DNA of 64,000 bases from Acinetobacter tibetensis (GTDB taxonomy: Bacteria > Pseudomonadota > Gammaproteobacteria > Pseudomonadales > Moraxellaceae), in NCBI RefSeq assembly GCF_023824315.1, contig NZ_CP098732.1:992001-1056000 (forward strand), read 5' to 3'. Below are positions 52,516 through 62,189 of the stretch, one piece after another. Under the pieces are notes generated by a model. The model saw only the letters and a program-made list of their open reading frames with translations, did no database searches and was not told the DNA's origin. Both the position numbers and the translations under genes were made by a program. The stretch's first letter is position 1, and each line of letters starts with the position of its first letter.

Positions 52516-53508
52516 ATGACAAATCCAATGATGCATCAGGTAGTGATTACCGAAGTAGGTGGACCAGAAAAATTAGCCATTGAGCAAACTGTGGTGCCAG
52601 AACCTAAGGCTGATGAGGTTTTGGTTCAAGTCCATGCTTTTGGATTGAATCGACCAGATATTTTACAGCGTCAAGGTTTATATCCAATGCCAAAAGGTGT
52701 GACTCCTGTGCCAGGTTTAGAAGTTGCTGGTGAAGTCGTTGCAGTCGGATCGGATGTTCAGAAGTTTGAAGTCGGTGATCAGGTGTGTGGTTTAACCAAT
52801 GGTGGTGGTTATGCCGAATATTGTGTTGTACCTGAAAGCCAAACTTTAAATATTCCAACAGGCTTAAGCTATGTGCAGGCTGCGGCAATTCCAGAAACAT
52901 TTTTTACGGTATGGGCCAATGTGTTTCAAATGGGTAAAGCCAAAGCAGGAGAAACGGTGCTGATTCATGGTGGCACAAGTGGTATTGGGACCACAGCATT
53001 AATGTTATGTAATGCACTGGGTCTGAAAACCTTTGCAACCGTTGGCTCAGATGAAAAAGTTCAAGCTATTGCTCATTTAACGGATGCAATTAATTATAAA
53101 ACACAAAATTTTGAAAGTTATATTTTAGAAAAGACCGATCAGGCAGGTGTTGATGTCATTCTAGATATTGTGGGTGCACCTTATCTTGAACAAAACCTGA
53201 ACTTATTACGTAAAGATGGTCGTTTGGTTTATATCGCCTTCCTTGGTGGAGCAAAAGCCAAAGAGGTCAAGCTTGGTCAAATTATGATGAAGCGTTTGAC
53301 GATTACGGGTTCGACCATGCGTGCGCGGAATACAGCCGAAAAAGCAGAAATTCGCCAAGGTTTGCAAGAGCATGTTTGGCCGTTATTGGAGCAAGGTCAA
53401 TGTGTTCCAATGATCTATAAAACTTTTAAATTTGACCAAATTCAAGATGCACATCGTGCTATGGATACAGGTGAGCATATTGGTAAAATTGTGGTTGAAG
53501 TGATTTAA
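52516..53508 (+). CDS. zinc-free NAD(P)H quinone oxidoreductase (TP53I3/zeta-crystallin type)
   Basis: A 330-residue medium-chain reductase without the zinc cysteines. Segments GLNRPDILQRQGLYP, PGLEVAGEVVAVG, ETVLIHGGTSGIGTTA (NADPH turn) and LDIVGAPYLEQN match the PIG3/TP53I3 branch, which reduces quinones. GGGA precedes the ATG. Probably a single gene; the region behind it carries repeats listed separately. Confidence 0.9.
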   Translation: MTNPMMHQVVITEVGGPEKLAIEQTVVPEPKADEVLVQVHAFGLNRPDILQRQGLYPMPKGVTPVPGLEVAGEVVAVGSDVQKFEVGDQVCGLTNGGGYAEYCVVPESQTLNIPTGLSYVQAAAIPETFFTVWANVFQMGKAKAGETVLIHGGTSGIGTTALMLCNALGLKTFATVGSDEKVQAIAHLTDAINYKTQNFESYILEKTDQAGVDVILDIVGAPYLEQNLNLLRKDGRLVYIAFLGGAKAKEVKLGQIMMKRLTITGSTMRARNTAEKAEIRQGLQEHVWPLLEQGQCVPMIYKTFKFDQIQDAHRAMDTGEHIGKIVVEVI

Positions 53509-53525
53509 CCCATTGAGTTATTGAT

Positions 53526-53602
53526 CATGAAGTAAGCTTAAATATAGCGTAATGAGAATATATTGAAGCTTCTCTTCATGTTCATCCCTAGGCATGAAGT
53601 AA
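53526..53602 (+). repeat. three-arm repeat able to form two exclusive hairpins
   Basis: CATGAAGTAA occurs at 53526-53535 and 53593-53602, and the inverted CTTCATG at 53574-53580 lies between. The middle arm can pair with the left arm (helped by AGCTT/AAGCT at 53535-53539 and 53566-53570) or with the right arm (12-base loop). No T-run follows. It is 66 bases before the next gene. Confidence 0.6.
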
Positions 53603-53667
53603 AGACTGCTCTTTATGTTGGAAATATGAGAGAATAGTAGATTCCTTTTAATGTAAATGAGCAGTGC

Positions 53668-54174
53668 ATGACTGAACAATCTCCTGAGCAATTAAGTGAT
53701 ATCGAAATTTTAGACATCTTAAAGTCTATGAAAAACGATAAGCTCAATGTTGAAGCCAATCAAATCATTCGTGATGGAGGCAAGGCTGGACGTCAGGAAG
53801 CACATAAACAGGCTTTAGTAGCATTACACCAAGCTTTTGAAGAAAATTTTGTTGAAGCAGTGACGTTGGCTTTACATTTAAATTCAACTCAAGCGAAAAA
53901 AATTCGTTATAAAAAAGACCGTATTCGTATTTTAAAAGCGCAAGGGATTGATTATTTAGCCATTGATGGGGCTGAAACAGCACAAGTTCTGGCGCAAATT
54001 GCACAAGCAATTACCCGTGAAGAAGCGATGGTGACAGAAGATTTGCATAATATTTTCCCATTCTGGAAGCAGGGTTGGCCAATGGTGCAGTTCGACAACG
54101 CCTACAAAATTCTAGAAGATGATATTTTGATTCACTATCAATCTGTTTTAGAGGCTTTATTGGAAAAGTATTAA
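53668..54174 (+). CDS. soluble protein of unknown function
   Basis: A 168-residue protein I do not recognise. It is mostly helical, with charged stretches (AKKIRYKKDRIRILKAQG) that could bind nucleic acid, a His/Trp segment HNIFPFWKQGWPMVQF near 128-143, and no signal or membrane segment. No ribosome site is clear before the ATG. It has its own terminator. It is not the DUF615 protein (YjgA/DarP), whose sequence differs. Confidence 0.6.
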   Translation: MTEQSPEQLSDIEILDILKSMKNDKLNVEANQIIRDGGKAGRQEAHKQALVALHQAFEENFVEAVTLALHLNSTQAKKIRYKKDRIRILKAQGIDYLAIDGAETAQVLAQIAQAITREEAMVTEDLHNIFPFWKQGWPMVQFDNAYKILEDDILIHYQSVLEALLEKY

Positions 54175-54196
54175 TCTTTTAATGCACAATGAAAAT

Positions 54197-54226
54197 AAAA
54201 AAGAGCACCATGAGATGCTCTTTTTT
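54197..54226. terminator. bidirectional terminator before citrate transporter gene end
   Basis: Stem AAAAAAGAGCA with TGCTCTTTTTT around 8 bases. It serves the preceding plus-strand gene and the convergent transporter gene. Confidence 0.9.
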
Positions 54227-54238
54227 ATTAGCAGTTTT

Positions 54239-55579
54239 TTATCCAAGTGTTGAATAAAGTGGAAATATTCCAAAAATTACAGCAGTGACTAACATCACTA
54301 AGCAAGTAATAACTGCCCACTTAATGGTGAACTCTTGATGTTCACCAAAATTGATTCCTGCAAGTCCGCACAATAAATAAGTCGATGGAACCAAAGGTGA
54401 TAAGAGATGTACAGGTTGTCCAACAATTGCAGCGCGAGCCATTTCAGCAGGGCTAATGCCATAATGCCCAGCGGCTTCAGACAATACGGGTAGTACACCA
54501 AAATAGAAGGCATCATTTGACATAAAAAAGGTGAGTGGCATACTTATCACAGCAGTGATAGGTGCTAAATAAGGTCCCATGCTTGGAGGAATAATTGCTA
54601 CCAATTCTTTGGACATAGCATCGACCATACCAGTGCCTGAAAGAATACCTGTGAATATACCTGCGGCAAAAATAATACCGACCACAGCCAATGCACTTGC
54701 AGAGTGATTGCCAACTAAACGCTTTTGCATATCTAAATCTGGATAATTCACAATCAACGCAATACACAATGCCACCATAAATAAAATTGGTGCAGGTAAA
54801 ATACCCATAACTAAGGCAAACATGAGTCCCAGTGTTAACACCGCATTAAATACACGCAGATGATGGCGGTTCGCTTCAGGGACTTGAGAGATTTGAATGT
54901 TATCTCCATGACTAATATCTAATTCGACTATTCCAATACGTTTACGTTCCATGCGACCATACATAAAACCTAAAAAGTATAACCAGATAATTGCGACAAA
55001 CATTGGAAATAGCATTGGTACAAATACATCATTTGGGTCTACGTGTAGTGCAGTTGCAGCACGTGCCGTTGGTCCACCCCATGGAGTTAAATTCATGATG
55101 CCGCTGGCAAGCATCATTAAGCACGCCATAATCAAAGGGCTCATACCAATACGTTTATACAGTGGTAGCATCGCAGCAACACAGATCATATAAGTCGTTG
55201 AACCATCACCATCTAATGACACAATCAGGGTCAATGTGATTGTCCCTAAAGTCACTTTCAGAGGGTCACCTTTGACTTGTTTTAAAATCCATTTCACAGA
55301 TGGATCAAACAAGCCTGTATCAATCATGATGGCAAAATAAAGAATAGCGAATAACAGCATGACACCTGTCGGGGCAAGTTTCTTAATCCCCTCCATCATC
55401 ATGTTGCCTAATTCTGAAATATTAAATCCTGCTAGACTGTCAACAAAAAAGCTTAAAGCATACGTAATTAATGCAAAAAGAATTGGAATTAAAGTTAAAG
55501 CGACAAGAGCGCTCAAACGCTTGGACATGATTAAATACATAAAGCAAATAATCATGCCCAAGCCTAAGATAGTCAGCAT
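54239..55579 (-). CDS. CitMHS family metal-citrate/proton symporter
   Basis: A 446-residue inner-membrane carrier with about 11-12 spans. IVSLDGDGSTTYMICVAAMLP and MNLTPWGGPTARAATAL near residues 120-175, and FFMSNDAFYFGVLPVL near 360, are characteristic of CitMHS carriers that take up citrate bound to divalent metal. AAGGA precedes the ATG. No citrate regulator pair is adjacent. Which metal is carried cannot be told. Confidence 0.92.
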   Translation of the reverse strand: MLTILGLGMIICFMYLIMSKRLSALVALTLIPILFALITYALSFFVDSLAGFNISELGNMMMEGIKKLAPTGVMLLFAILYFAIMIDTGLFDPSVKWILKQVKGDPLKVTLGTITLTLIVSLDGDGSTTYMICVAAMLPLYKRIGMSPLIMACLMMLASGIMNLTPWGGPTARAATALHVDPNDVFVPMLFPMFVAIIWLYFLGFMYGRMERKRIGIVELDISHGDNIQISQVPEANRHHLRVFNAVLTLGLMFALVMGILPAPILFMVALCIALIVNYPDLDMQKRLVGNHSASALAVVGIIFAAGIFTGILSGTGMVDAMSKELVAIIPPSMGPYLAPITAVISMPLTFFMSNDAFYFGVLPVLSEAAGHYGISPAEMARAAIVGQPVHLLSPLVPSTYLLCGLAGINFGEHQEFTIKWAVITCLVMLVTAVIFGIFPLYSTLG

Positions 55580-55765
55580 GGATCAGTCCTTTGAGTGTGA
55601 TGGTTTTATTTAATATTTGAGTGAAATTGATAGTATTCAAATACTGGTGTTTTTTAAAGATTATTTAACAAATGGTATTTTTTATTCTATTTTTCTAATA
55701 AATAATATATATCGATAAAGTATGTCAGAGTACCAAATTGGTATGGATTTGCATCAATTGGGTGC

Positions 55766-55794
55766 AAAAAAAACCTTGCATCATTTGCAAGGCT
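55766..55794 (-). terminator. terminator of the CorC-like gene
   Basis: Stem CCTTGCA with TGCAAGG around 5 bases; on the minus strand it runs into eight T. It lies 25 bases past the stop of the CBS-domain gene. Confidence 0.88.
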
Positions 55795-55818
55795 TAGAAA
55801 GTAAGAAATAGCTAACTT

Positions 55819-57147
55819 TTATTCTTGCGGTTCCGTGTTATTGGAGTCTTTTGACTCTGGAAGTAGGCGAGTCACTAGCAGTTGGTCAATCTTAAAATGA
55901 TCGACATCGACCACTTCAAATTTAAAACCTGCGTATTCTACGGTATCGGCAGGGCGTGGAATTTTGCGTAGACGGTACATCATAAAACCAGCCAAAGTTT
56001 CATAATTTTCTTCATCTGGCATTTCGTCGATTGCCAGTGCATGTTTCATGTCTTCAATCGGCGTGCTGCCATCAATTAGCCATGAATTATTATCACGTTT
56101 AATAATCTGTTGTTCAGCTTCAATCGGAGTAACCCAGTCGCCCATCACTGTAATCATAATGTCTGACAGGGTGATGACGCCCACAACTAAGGCATATTCG
56201 TTAATCACCACTGCAAATTTTTCTTTGGTTGAGCGGAAACGGTCTAATAACTCAGATAAGGTTAATGTGTCTGGAATGGTGAGAACATTACGAATGGTAC
56301 TTTCATTGAGTTGGAGTAAAGATTGATTATTCAGAATACGGACCAGAATGTCTTTAGCATCGACATAGCCAATCACATCATCAATATTTTTACTACACAC
56401 CAAGAACTTTGAATAAGGATATTCCGCCAATTTTTGACGGATGCTGGCTTCGGATTCATTTAAAGTAAAATACACCACATTTTCACGTGTGGTCATACTT
56501 GAAGGTACGTTACGTTCTTCAAGTTCAAATACGTTTTCAATGAAATGGTGTTCTTGCTTTTGTAGCACTCCGGCTTGTGCGCCAGCATCCATTACGGCAG
56601 AAATGTCATCAAAGGTAATGTTGTCATCACGGATGGTGTTGACTTTAAATAGACGAAATAACAAGTTGGCAAGGGCATTAATAATCCAAGCCAAAGGTTT
56701 GCAGACCTTAATAAACACCTGAATGGGGTTAATCACCGCAATAGAGATTTTTTCAGGAGCAATCATAGCCAAACGTTTCGGCATGAGGTCGGCAAACAAA
56801 ATAAACAAGGAGGTGACTAAAGTGAAAGATAGAGCAAAGCTAATAGTTTCAGACCAAGGGCCAGTATAAAAACGAGAAACAAAGCTCATGAAGTAAGGAC
56901 GAAAAGCCCCTTCACCTAAAATACCACCTAAAATTGCGACTGCATTTAGACCAATTTGGGAGGCTGCAAAAAAATCAGCAGAATTTGCCTGCAAATCTAA
57001 AACTTTTTGCGCTCGCTCTTCGCCAGCTTCGGCCAGAATTTTCAATTTGACTTTGCGTGCACCAGCAAGTGCAATTTCAGTCAGTGACAGAAATCCCGCC
57101 CCTGTAATCAGAAGTGCGATGATTATAATATTCTGGAAGAGACTCAC
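55819..57147 (-). CDS. CNNM/CBS/CorC-HlyC domain membrane protein
   Basis: About 442 residues. An N-terminal CNNM transmembrane domain (about 1-185, with FLSLTEIALAGARKVKLK) is followed by a CBS pair (about 200-330) and a C-terminal CorC_HlyC domain (about 345-430) with EYALVVGVITLSDIM and ETLAGFMMYRL. Members take part in magnesium/cobalt efflux or polyamine export. GTG at 57147 with AGG eight bases upstream is my choice; a longer frame from GTG at 57192 adds 15 residues but has no ribosome site. Confidence 0.88.
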   Translation of the reverse strand: MSLFQNIIIIALLITGAGFLSLTEIALAGARKVKLKILAEAGEERAQKVLDLQANSADFFAASQIGLNAVAILGGILGEGAFRPYFMSFVSRFYTGPWSETISFALSFTLVTSLFILFADLMPKRLAMIAPEKISIAVINPIQVFIKVCKPLAWIINALANLLFRLFKVNTIRDDNITFDDISAVMDAGAQAGVLQKQEHHFIENVFELEERNVPSSMTTRENVVYFTLNESEASIRQKLAEYPYSKFLVCSKNIDDVIGYVDAKDILVRILNNQSLLQLNESTIRNVLTIPDTLTLSELLDRFRSTKEKFAVVINEYALVVGVITLSDIMITVMGDWVTPIEAEQQIIKRDNNSWLIDGSTPIEDMKHALAIDEMPDEENYETLAGFMMYRLRKIPRPADTVEYAGFKFEVVDVDHFKIDQLLVTRLLPESKDSNNTEPQE

Positions 57148-57276
57148 GAAATCCACCTGCGGATCATCATTATTATGAAATATTTTTAACACAAAAAAGC
57201 ACTAGGGGAATAATCGAATTATGCCCGAAGTGCTAACAGTATAATCTTAAAAAAGAAGAATTTAAGAAAAATCTAA

Positions 57277-58266
57277 TTAATAATGTGAAAATTGTGAGTT
57301 ATTTAATAAAAATTCACGATTTTCTTCTTCGATCATTTGACGAGCGACATATAAAATTAACTGGCGTAACCAACGGTGTGCTGGATGATGATGTAACAGA
57401 GGACACCATGCCATTTTTAACTCGAATTCAGGAATATAGAACGGTGGGTCTTTGATGAGTAAATGTTGGCTCTTGGCTTGTAAACGTGCAATACGTGTTG
57501 GCAAAGTTGCAATCAAATCGACATTTGATGCTAATAGTGCCGGCATTTGATAATGGCGGGTAAAGACAGAAATTTTACGCTTTTGCCCGATTCGTTCTAA
57601 TGCTTGATCAATCCAACCTAAGCCCGCTTGTTTTTCAGGATTTACCCCAAAACCTACACCCATACCTGTTTTAGACACCCAAATATGTTGCGCATCGAGA
57701 TAACTTTTTAAGTTTAAATTTGATGCAGCAGGGTGCTTACCATTCAATAAGCAGGAAAAACTGTCACGCCATACTAAAACTTGATGGAAACTTTGCGGAA
57801 TTTCATTAAATCGGTTGATGGCTAAATCGACTTTACCTTGTTCCATATCACGATAGGACACGTCACTCGGAGTTAAAAAGTCCAACACGACGTTGGGTGC
57901 TTCTGAGCGTAAGGCTTTAACTAAACGAGGAACCAACGTGGCCTCGGCATAGTCAGAAGTCATAATGCGAAAAACACGATTAGAGGTATAAGGACGGAAC
58001 TCTGTACGTGGTTCTAAAATCATGGAAAGGTCTGACAACGCATCGCGAATTCTTGGCTGTAATTCAAGCGCACGTTCGGTAGGGGTCATACCTTCGGAAG
58101 AACGAATCAATAGAGGGTCATTAAAGAGATTACGAAGGCGACGTAAGATGTTACTCATTGCAGGTTGGGTAACGCCCAATTGTTCTGCTGCACGCGTGAC
58201 ATTTTTTTCACGCAATAATACATCAAGATAAATGAGTAAATTAAGGTCGACCCGCTCCAGATTCAT
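57277..58266 (-). CDS. LysR family transcriptional regulator
   Basis: A 329-residue LysR regulator. The N-terminal helix-turn-helix (about 5-65) reads NLLIYLDVLLREKNVTRAA then GVTQPAMSNILRRLRN. The effector domain follows, with SNRVFRIMTSDYAEATLVP, a pattern of the NodD/NahR/LeuO-like branch. It is divergent from aceA across a 656-base gap, which makes aceA a possible target, but that is inference only. Ligand unknown. Confidence 0.88.
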   Translation of the reverse strand: MNLERVDLNLLIYLDVLLREKNVTRAAEQLGVTQPAMSNILRRLRNLFNDPLLIRSSEGMTPTERALELQPRIRDALSDLSMILEPRTEFRPYTSNRVFRIMTSDYAEATLVPRLVKALRSEAPNVVLDFLTPSDVSYRDMEQGKVDLAINRFNEIPQSFHQVLVWRDSFSCLLNGKHPAASNLNLKSYLDAQHIWVSKTGMGVGFGVNPEKQAGLGWIDQALERIGQKRKISVFTRHYQMPALLASNVDLIATLPTRIARLQAKSQHLLIKDPPFYIPEFELKMAWCPLLHHHPAHRWLRQLILYVARQMIEEENREFLLNNSQFSHY

Positions 58267-58922
58267 AAAATAAATACCAAGAATAAACTTATGAAATTAT
58301 GTTGATTATGCCATAAGCGATAAGGCTTGTGTAGAAAATATGATGAAAAAAAGCTGGCGGGAGGTGAAACGAATTGCGAATGAATAGTAAAGGAAAATGA
58401 CTAAAAATAAAAGTTAAAAGCCTTAAAAATCCAAGACCCCATGATTCTGAGTTCATGGTTAAAGTGCCCCTAGAGTTTATGGTTTTTCGATTTAAAGAAT
58501 TGCTAGACAAGGAACAATCGAGTTTATATTTTATACAGTCGTATTTAAATGTTAGAGCTCAAAACTGCGAAATAAAATCGCTGAAATTAGACGGAAATAG
58601 TCAAAACTAGGGGTGCAAGACTTAAGTCTAATGCTTGTTTTGTGATCTAATCTCTCATTTTGTAAGAAATAATATTTTTTCTTTTATTTAATAAATAATT
58701 AAATAACAGGTATTTACAATATATTGGTTTGCTTATAATACGACTTTGATCTATATATTTTTTTAAAAAATACCGAAAATTACTTGAGGATATTGGATTA
58801 ATTTTACAACTCAATCTAATCTGTATTCATCGTAATGAAGTGTAGTAAATCTGAACAAAAATGATTATTCAGATTCTAGTGCTTCAATTGATGAAATCCT
58901 AATATTATTACAGGAAAATATC
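58267..58922. promoter_or_regulatory. 656-base divergent gap between a LysR gene and aceA
   Basis: The longest gap in the window. No gene is convincing: a leftward open stretch at 58289-58510 has no ribosome site or family look. The part near 58620-58800 is very AT-rich. TATAAT at 58734-58739 with a weak TTTACA 15 bases upstream could be the aceA promoter, leaving a leader of roughly 175 bases. Confidence 0.45.
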
Positions 58923-60527
58923 ATGACAACATACCAAACAGCGATTGATGCAATCCGCGAATTAAAAGCAAAATTCGGAAGCACTTGGGCAGACATCAGT
59001 CCTGAAGATGCTGCGCGTATGCAATTACAAAACCGTTTCAAAACTGGTTTAGACATTGCTAAATACACAGCTGCAATTATGCGTCGTGATATGGCTGCTT
59101 ATGATGCTGATTCAAGCAAATATACTCAATCATTAGGTTGCTGGCACGGTTTTATCGCACAACAAAAAATGATTGCGAACAAAAAATATTTTGGTACTAC
59201 TGAACGCCGTTATATCTACCTTTCTGGTTGGATGGTTGCTGCTCTTCGTTCAGAATTTGGTCCACTTCCTGACCAATCTATGCACGAAAAAACTTCAGTT
59301 CCTGCATTAATCGAAGAAATTTACACTTTCTTACGTCAAGCTGATGCGAAAGAACTAAACGACTTGTTCCGTGCGCTTAAAAAAGCTCAAGAAGCTGGCG
59401 ACACTGCTAAAGCTGCTGAAATTACTGCTCAAATCGACAACTTTGAAACTCACGTTGTGCCAATTATTGCGGACATCGATGCTGGTTTCGGTAACGAAGA
59501 AGCGACCTACTTACTTGCTAAGAAAATGATCGAAGCTGGTGCTTGTGCACTACAAATCGAAAACCAAGTATCTGACGCGAAACAATGTGGTCACCAAGCT
59601 GGTAAAGTAACTGTTCCACATGAAGACTTCATCTCTAAAATCCATGCATTACGTTATGCATTCTTAGAAATGGGTCTTGATGACGGTATCATCGTTGCGC
59701 GTACTGACTCTGAAGGCGCTGACTTGACTCAAAAAATCCCAGTGGTTAAAGAGCCAGGTGACATCGCTTCTCAATACATCGGTTTCTTAGACACTGTTGA
59801 AATTGACATTGCTGATGCGCAAGAAGATGAAATCCTAATCAAACGTGATGGTAAACTTCACCGTCCAAAACGTTTGGCTTCTGGTCTATACCAATTCCGT
59901 CCAGACACACAAATTGACCGTGTTGTTCTTGACTGCGTATCTAGCCTTCAAAATGGTGCTGACCTTCTTTGGATCGAAACTGCGACTCCAAACGTAGAAG
60001 AAATCGCTCACATGGTTAACCGTGTACGTGAAGCAGTTCCAAATGCGAAGCTTGTTTATAACAACAGCCCATCATTCAACTGGACTTTAAACTTCCGTCA
60101 ACAAGCTTACGACCGTTGGGTTGCTGAAGGTAAAGACGTTTCTGCTTACGACCGTGCTAAATTAATGAGCGCTGAGTACGATGCTACTGAATTAGCTGCT
60201 GATGCAGACGCTAAGATCCGTACATTCCAAGCAGATGCTTCTCGTGAAGCGGGTGTGTTCCATCACTTGATCACACTTCCGACTTACCATACTGCTGCTC
60301 TTTCTACTCATGAGCTTGCACAAGGTTACTTTGGTTCTGAAGGTATGTTGGCTTATGTTGCTGGCGTACAACGTAAAGAAATCCGCGGTGGTATCGCTTG
60401 TGTTAAACACCAAGCAATGGCTGGTTCTGACATCGGTGATGATCACAAAGAAATCTTCTCTGGTGACAACGCGCTTAAAGCACATGATGATGCTAAAAAC
60501 ACAATGAACCAATTCGCTGCTCACTAA
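58923..60527 (+). CDS. aceA: isocitrate lyase (long form)
   Basis: A 534-residue isocitrate lyase, first enzyme of the glyoxylate bypass, used on acetate, fatty acids and alkanes. The catalytic Cys region is QCGHQAGKVTVPHEDF (KKCGH type), with IIADIDAGFGNEEATYLL for metal binding and YNNSPSFNWT near the end. It is about 100 residues longer than E. coli AceA, which is normal for this branch. Codon use is clearly biased to highly expressed codons. The glyoxylate bypass fits the alkane genes at the left end. aceB/glcB is not here. Confidence 0.97.
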   Translation: MTTYQTAIDAIRELKAKFGSTWADISPEDAARMQLQNRFKTGLDIAKYTAAIMRRDMAAYDADSSKYTQSLGCWHGFIAQQKMIANKKYFGTTERRYIYLSGWMVAALRSEFGPLPDQSMHEKTSVPALIEEIYTFLRQADAKELNDLFRALKKAQEAGDTAKAAEITAQIDNFETHVVPIIADIDAGFGNEEATYLLAKKMIEAGACALQIENQVSDAKQCGHQAGKVTVPHEDFISKIHALRYAFLEMGLDDGIIVARTDSEGADLTQKIPVVKEPGDIASQYIGFLDTVEIDIADAQEDEILIKRDGKLHRPKRLASGLYQFRPDTQIDRVVLDCVSSLQNGADLLWIETATPNVEEIAHMVNRVREAVPNAKLVYNNSPSFNWTLNFRQQAYDRWVAEGKDVSAYDRAKLMSAEYDATELAADADAKIRTFQADASREAGVFHHLITLPTYHTAALSTHELAQGYFGSEGMLAYVAGVQRKEIRGGIACVKHQAMAGSDIGDDHKEIFSGDNALKAHDDAKNTMNQFAAH

Positions 60528-60542
60528 GTCGCGATCTGATTC

Positions 60543-60571
60543 AAAAAAACCCTGCGTAAGCGGGGTTTTTT
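60543..60571 (+). terminator. aceA terminator
   Basis: Stem AACCCTGC with GCGGGGTT (one G-U pair) around a GTAA loop and a T-run. Confidence 0.88.
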
Positions 60572-60598
60572 AATGGAGAATTTTAAATAAAAATTACT

Positions 60599-61069
60599 TT
60601 AGTTAATTGCTTTATTTAAGATGTAATGTTCAGCCAAGTTGCCTTCAATTTTCTTACCATCTTGGTCAAGTGCATAAAGTCGATTTTCTGCAATAAAGTA
60701 TTTGCGCTGATCACCATTTTTATCCAATGTAATGACACTACCACTATTGTCAAAACTGAATTGACCTTTAGCGTTAAATGGATTGTTATCACCTTTGCCT
60801 AGGTATGTTTCAGTTAAGTGATAAGTTGAATCGGCATTTAAAACTAATAAGGTCTTAATGCCTTCACAGTCTGCACAAGGCAATGTGCCCTGATAATCTC
60901 CAGCCCAATCTAAAGAATTTTGGGCATTATGCGCAGAATCAATTTCAGTTGAAGATGCAACTTTCGCTTCGGATGTTGTGGTGTTTACTTCAGCATTTTG
61001 AGTAGGTTTGGAGCAGGCAGTTAATGCACAAGCAGCTAATAATGTAGCAATCAGTGTTTTATTCATCAT
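60599..61069 (-). CDS. NlpE N-terminal-like lipoprotein
   Basis: A 156-residue lipoprotein. The signal ends in lipobox LTAC (Cys near residue 18). After a Ser/Thr/Ala-rich linker comes an NlpE-type domain (about 50-156) with DWAGDYQGTLPCADCEGIKT; the CADC pair is the copper or disulfide motif. E. coli NlpE senses surface contact and copper through Cpx; it has a second domain not present here, so signalling may differ. Two adjacent ATGs (61069, 61066) follow GGGA. Confidence 0.85.
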   Translation of the reverse strand: MMNKTLIATLLAACALTACSKPTQNAEVNTTTSEAKVASSTEIDSAHNAQNSLDWAGDYQGTLPCADCEGIKTLLVLNADSTYHLTETYLGKGDNNPFNAKGQFSFDNSGSVITLDKNGDQRKYFIAENRLYALDQDGKKIEGNLAEHYILNKAIN

Positions 61070-61528
61070 TAGATTCCCAGTATTGTCATGGAGTAAATGG
61101 TTAATTGATTTTATGACCAAAAGGTAAAATAAATTATCTGATAAATAAGTAAAATATTTAAAATGTAAAGCAAAGTAGCATTGTGTAATGTGGATCCTCA
61201 TCATTAATCAAGTTGAGTTCAGGTGGCATAGTATTGATTGAATGGTAATGACGAGATATTTGCTTACAAATGAAATGCGCTGTAGCAGTGAACAGTACTG
61301 CGGCATAAATAAGAATTAATCACCTATTTATCTATATTTACCGAAGTTTAATGTCTAAAAAATTACATGATGAAAATCATTCAATAATTAAAAGGTTGAG
61401 TTAAAAAGCGGTAATAAACAATTTATACATTTATATATTAATGGGGTGATTTTTAATCAATTGGTGCTTTTTTTATTCAATTAGACTGGTAGAATTCGCT
61501 GTCTTTTTTTGTTGGTTTTGGTGTTGCT
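61070..61528. promoter_or_regulatory. 459-base divergent gap between the NlpE-like and acyltransferase genes
   Basis: No gene is visible; a 45-codon upstream extension of the lipoprotein frame is not credible. The region is AT-rich. A small dyad ATGAT-GAAA-ATCAT near 61368-61381 is noted but not matched to a known operator. Confidence 0.4.
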
Positions 61529-62122
61529 GTGTTTGAGAAGTTGGCTGAACAATCTTTGGCATTGATGGGGTGGAAGACAGATAATCAATGGCCTGAGCAT
61601 TTAGATCAATGTGTCATGATTGCTGCACCGCACACCAGTAATTGGGATGCACTTTACGCACGTTTGGCTTTGAAAGCCCTTGGTGTCAATGTTCGTCTGA
61701 CGATCAAAGACAGTTATATGAAATTACCTTTTGGTCCTTTTGTACGTGCAATGGGTGGAATTGGTATTAATCGTCGCCCTAAAAATGAAGGTGAGGCTCG
61801 ACCAAGTATGGTGGAGTTAATGACTGATTTATTTAAAACACATCCTAAATTAGTCATGCTGGTTACACCTGAAGGCACGCGTTCAAAGCAGGAACAATGG
61901 AAAACGGGTTTTTATCATGTGGCCGTCAAGGCAGGTGTACCGATTGCGTTGGCCTATATGGATTATGTAAAAAAAGAAGCGGGTGTCGGTAAGATTGTTT
62001 ACCCAACAGGTAATTATGAGCAGGACATGCAAGAAATTATGCAATTCTATGCCGATATTCAGCCTAAGTTTCCAGAAAAATTTAGTATTGATACCCGTTA
62101 TTTGAATCAACAAGATGCCTGA
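61529..62122 (+). CDS. lysophospholipid acyltransferase family protein (PlsC-like)
   Basis: A 197-residue acyltransferase. The catalytic HxxxxD box is PHTSNWDALYA, block III-like stretch is VTPEGTRSK, and RAMGGIGINRRP precedes it. No clear membrane span, so it is likely peripheral. The exact acceptor (lysophosphatidic acid or another lysolipid or amino lipid) is open. The start is GTG with a poor site. A terminator follows. Confidence 0.85.
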   Translation: MFEKLAEQSLALMGWKTDNQWPEHLDQCVMIAAPHTSNWDALYARLALKALGVNVRLTIKDSYMKLPFGPFVRAMGGIGINRRPKNEGEARPSMVELMTDLFKTHPKLVMLVTPEGTRSKQEQWKTGFYHVAVKAGVPIALAYMDYVKKEAGVGKIVYPTGNYEQDMQEIMQFYADIQPKFPEKFSIDTRYLNQQDA

Positions 62123-62142
62123 TAAATTTGAAATCATCTTTC

Positions 62143-62176
62143 AAGCGAGGTCGTTACAGACGGACCTCGCTTTTTT
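62143..62176 (+). terminator. acyltransferase gene terminator
   Basis: Stem AAGCGAGGTC with GACCTCGCTT around a 10-base loop, then six T. Confidence 0.92.
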
Positions 62177-62189
62177 ATGCCTGAAAATC

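Noticed and set aside
53668-54174. Call as the ribosome-associated DUF615 protein (YjgA/DarP)
   Set aside because: Similar length, but the sequence lacks the family's characteristic segments, so I left it as unknown.
58289-58510. Leftward open frame of 73 codons upstream of the LysR gene
   Set aside because: No ribosome site, odd composition, no family resemblance, and it lies in the control region of two real genes.
61360-61385. Possible Fur box before the acyltransferase gene
   Set aside because: The dyad ATGAT-GAAA-ATCAT matches the Fur consensus poorly compared with the site at 34091.
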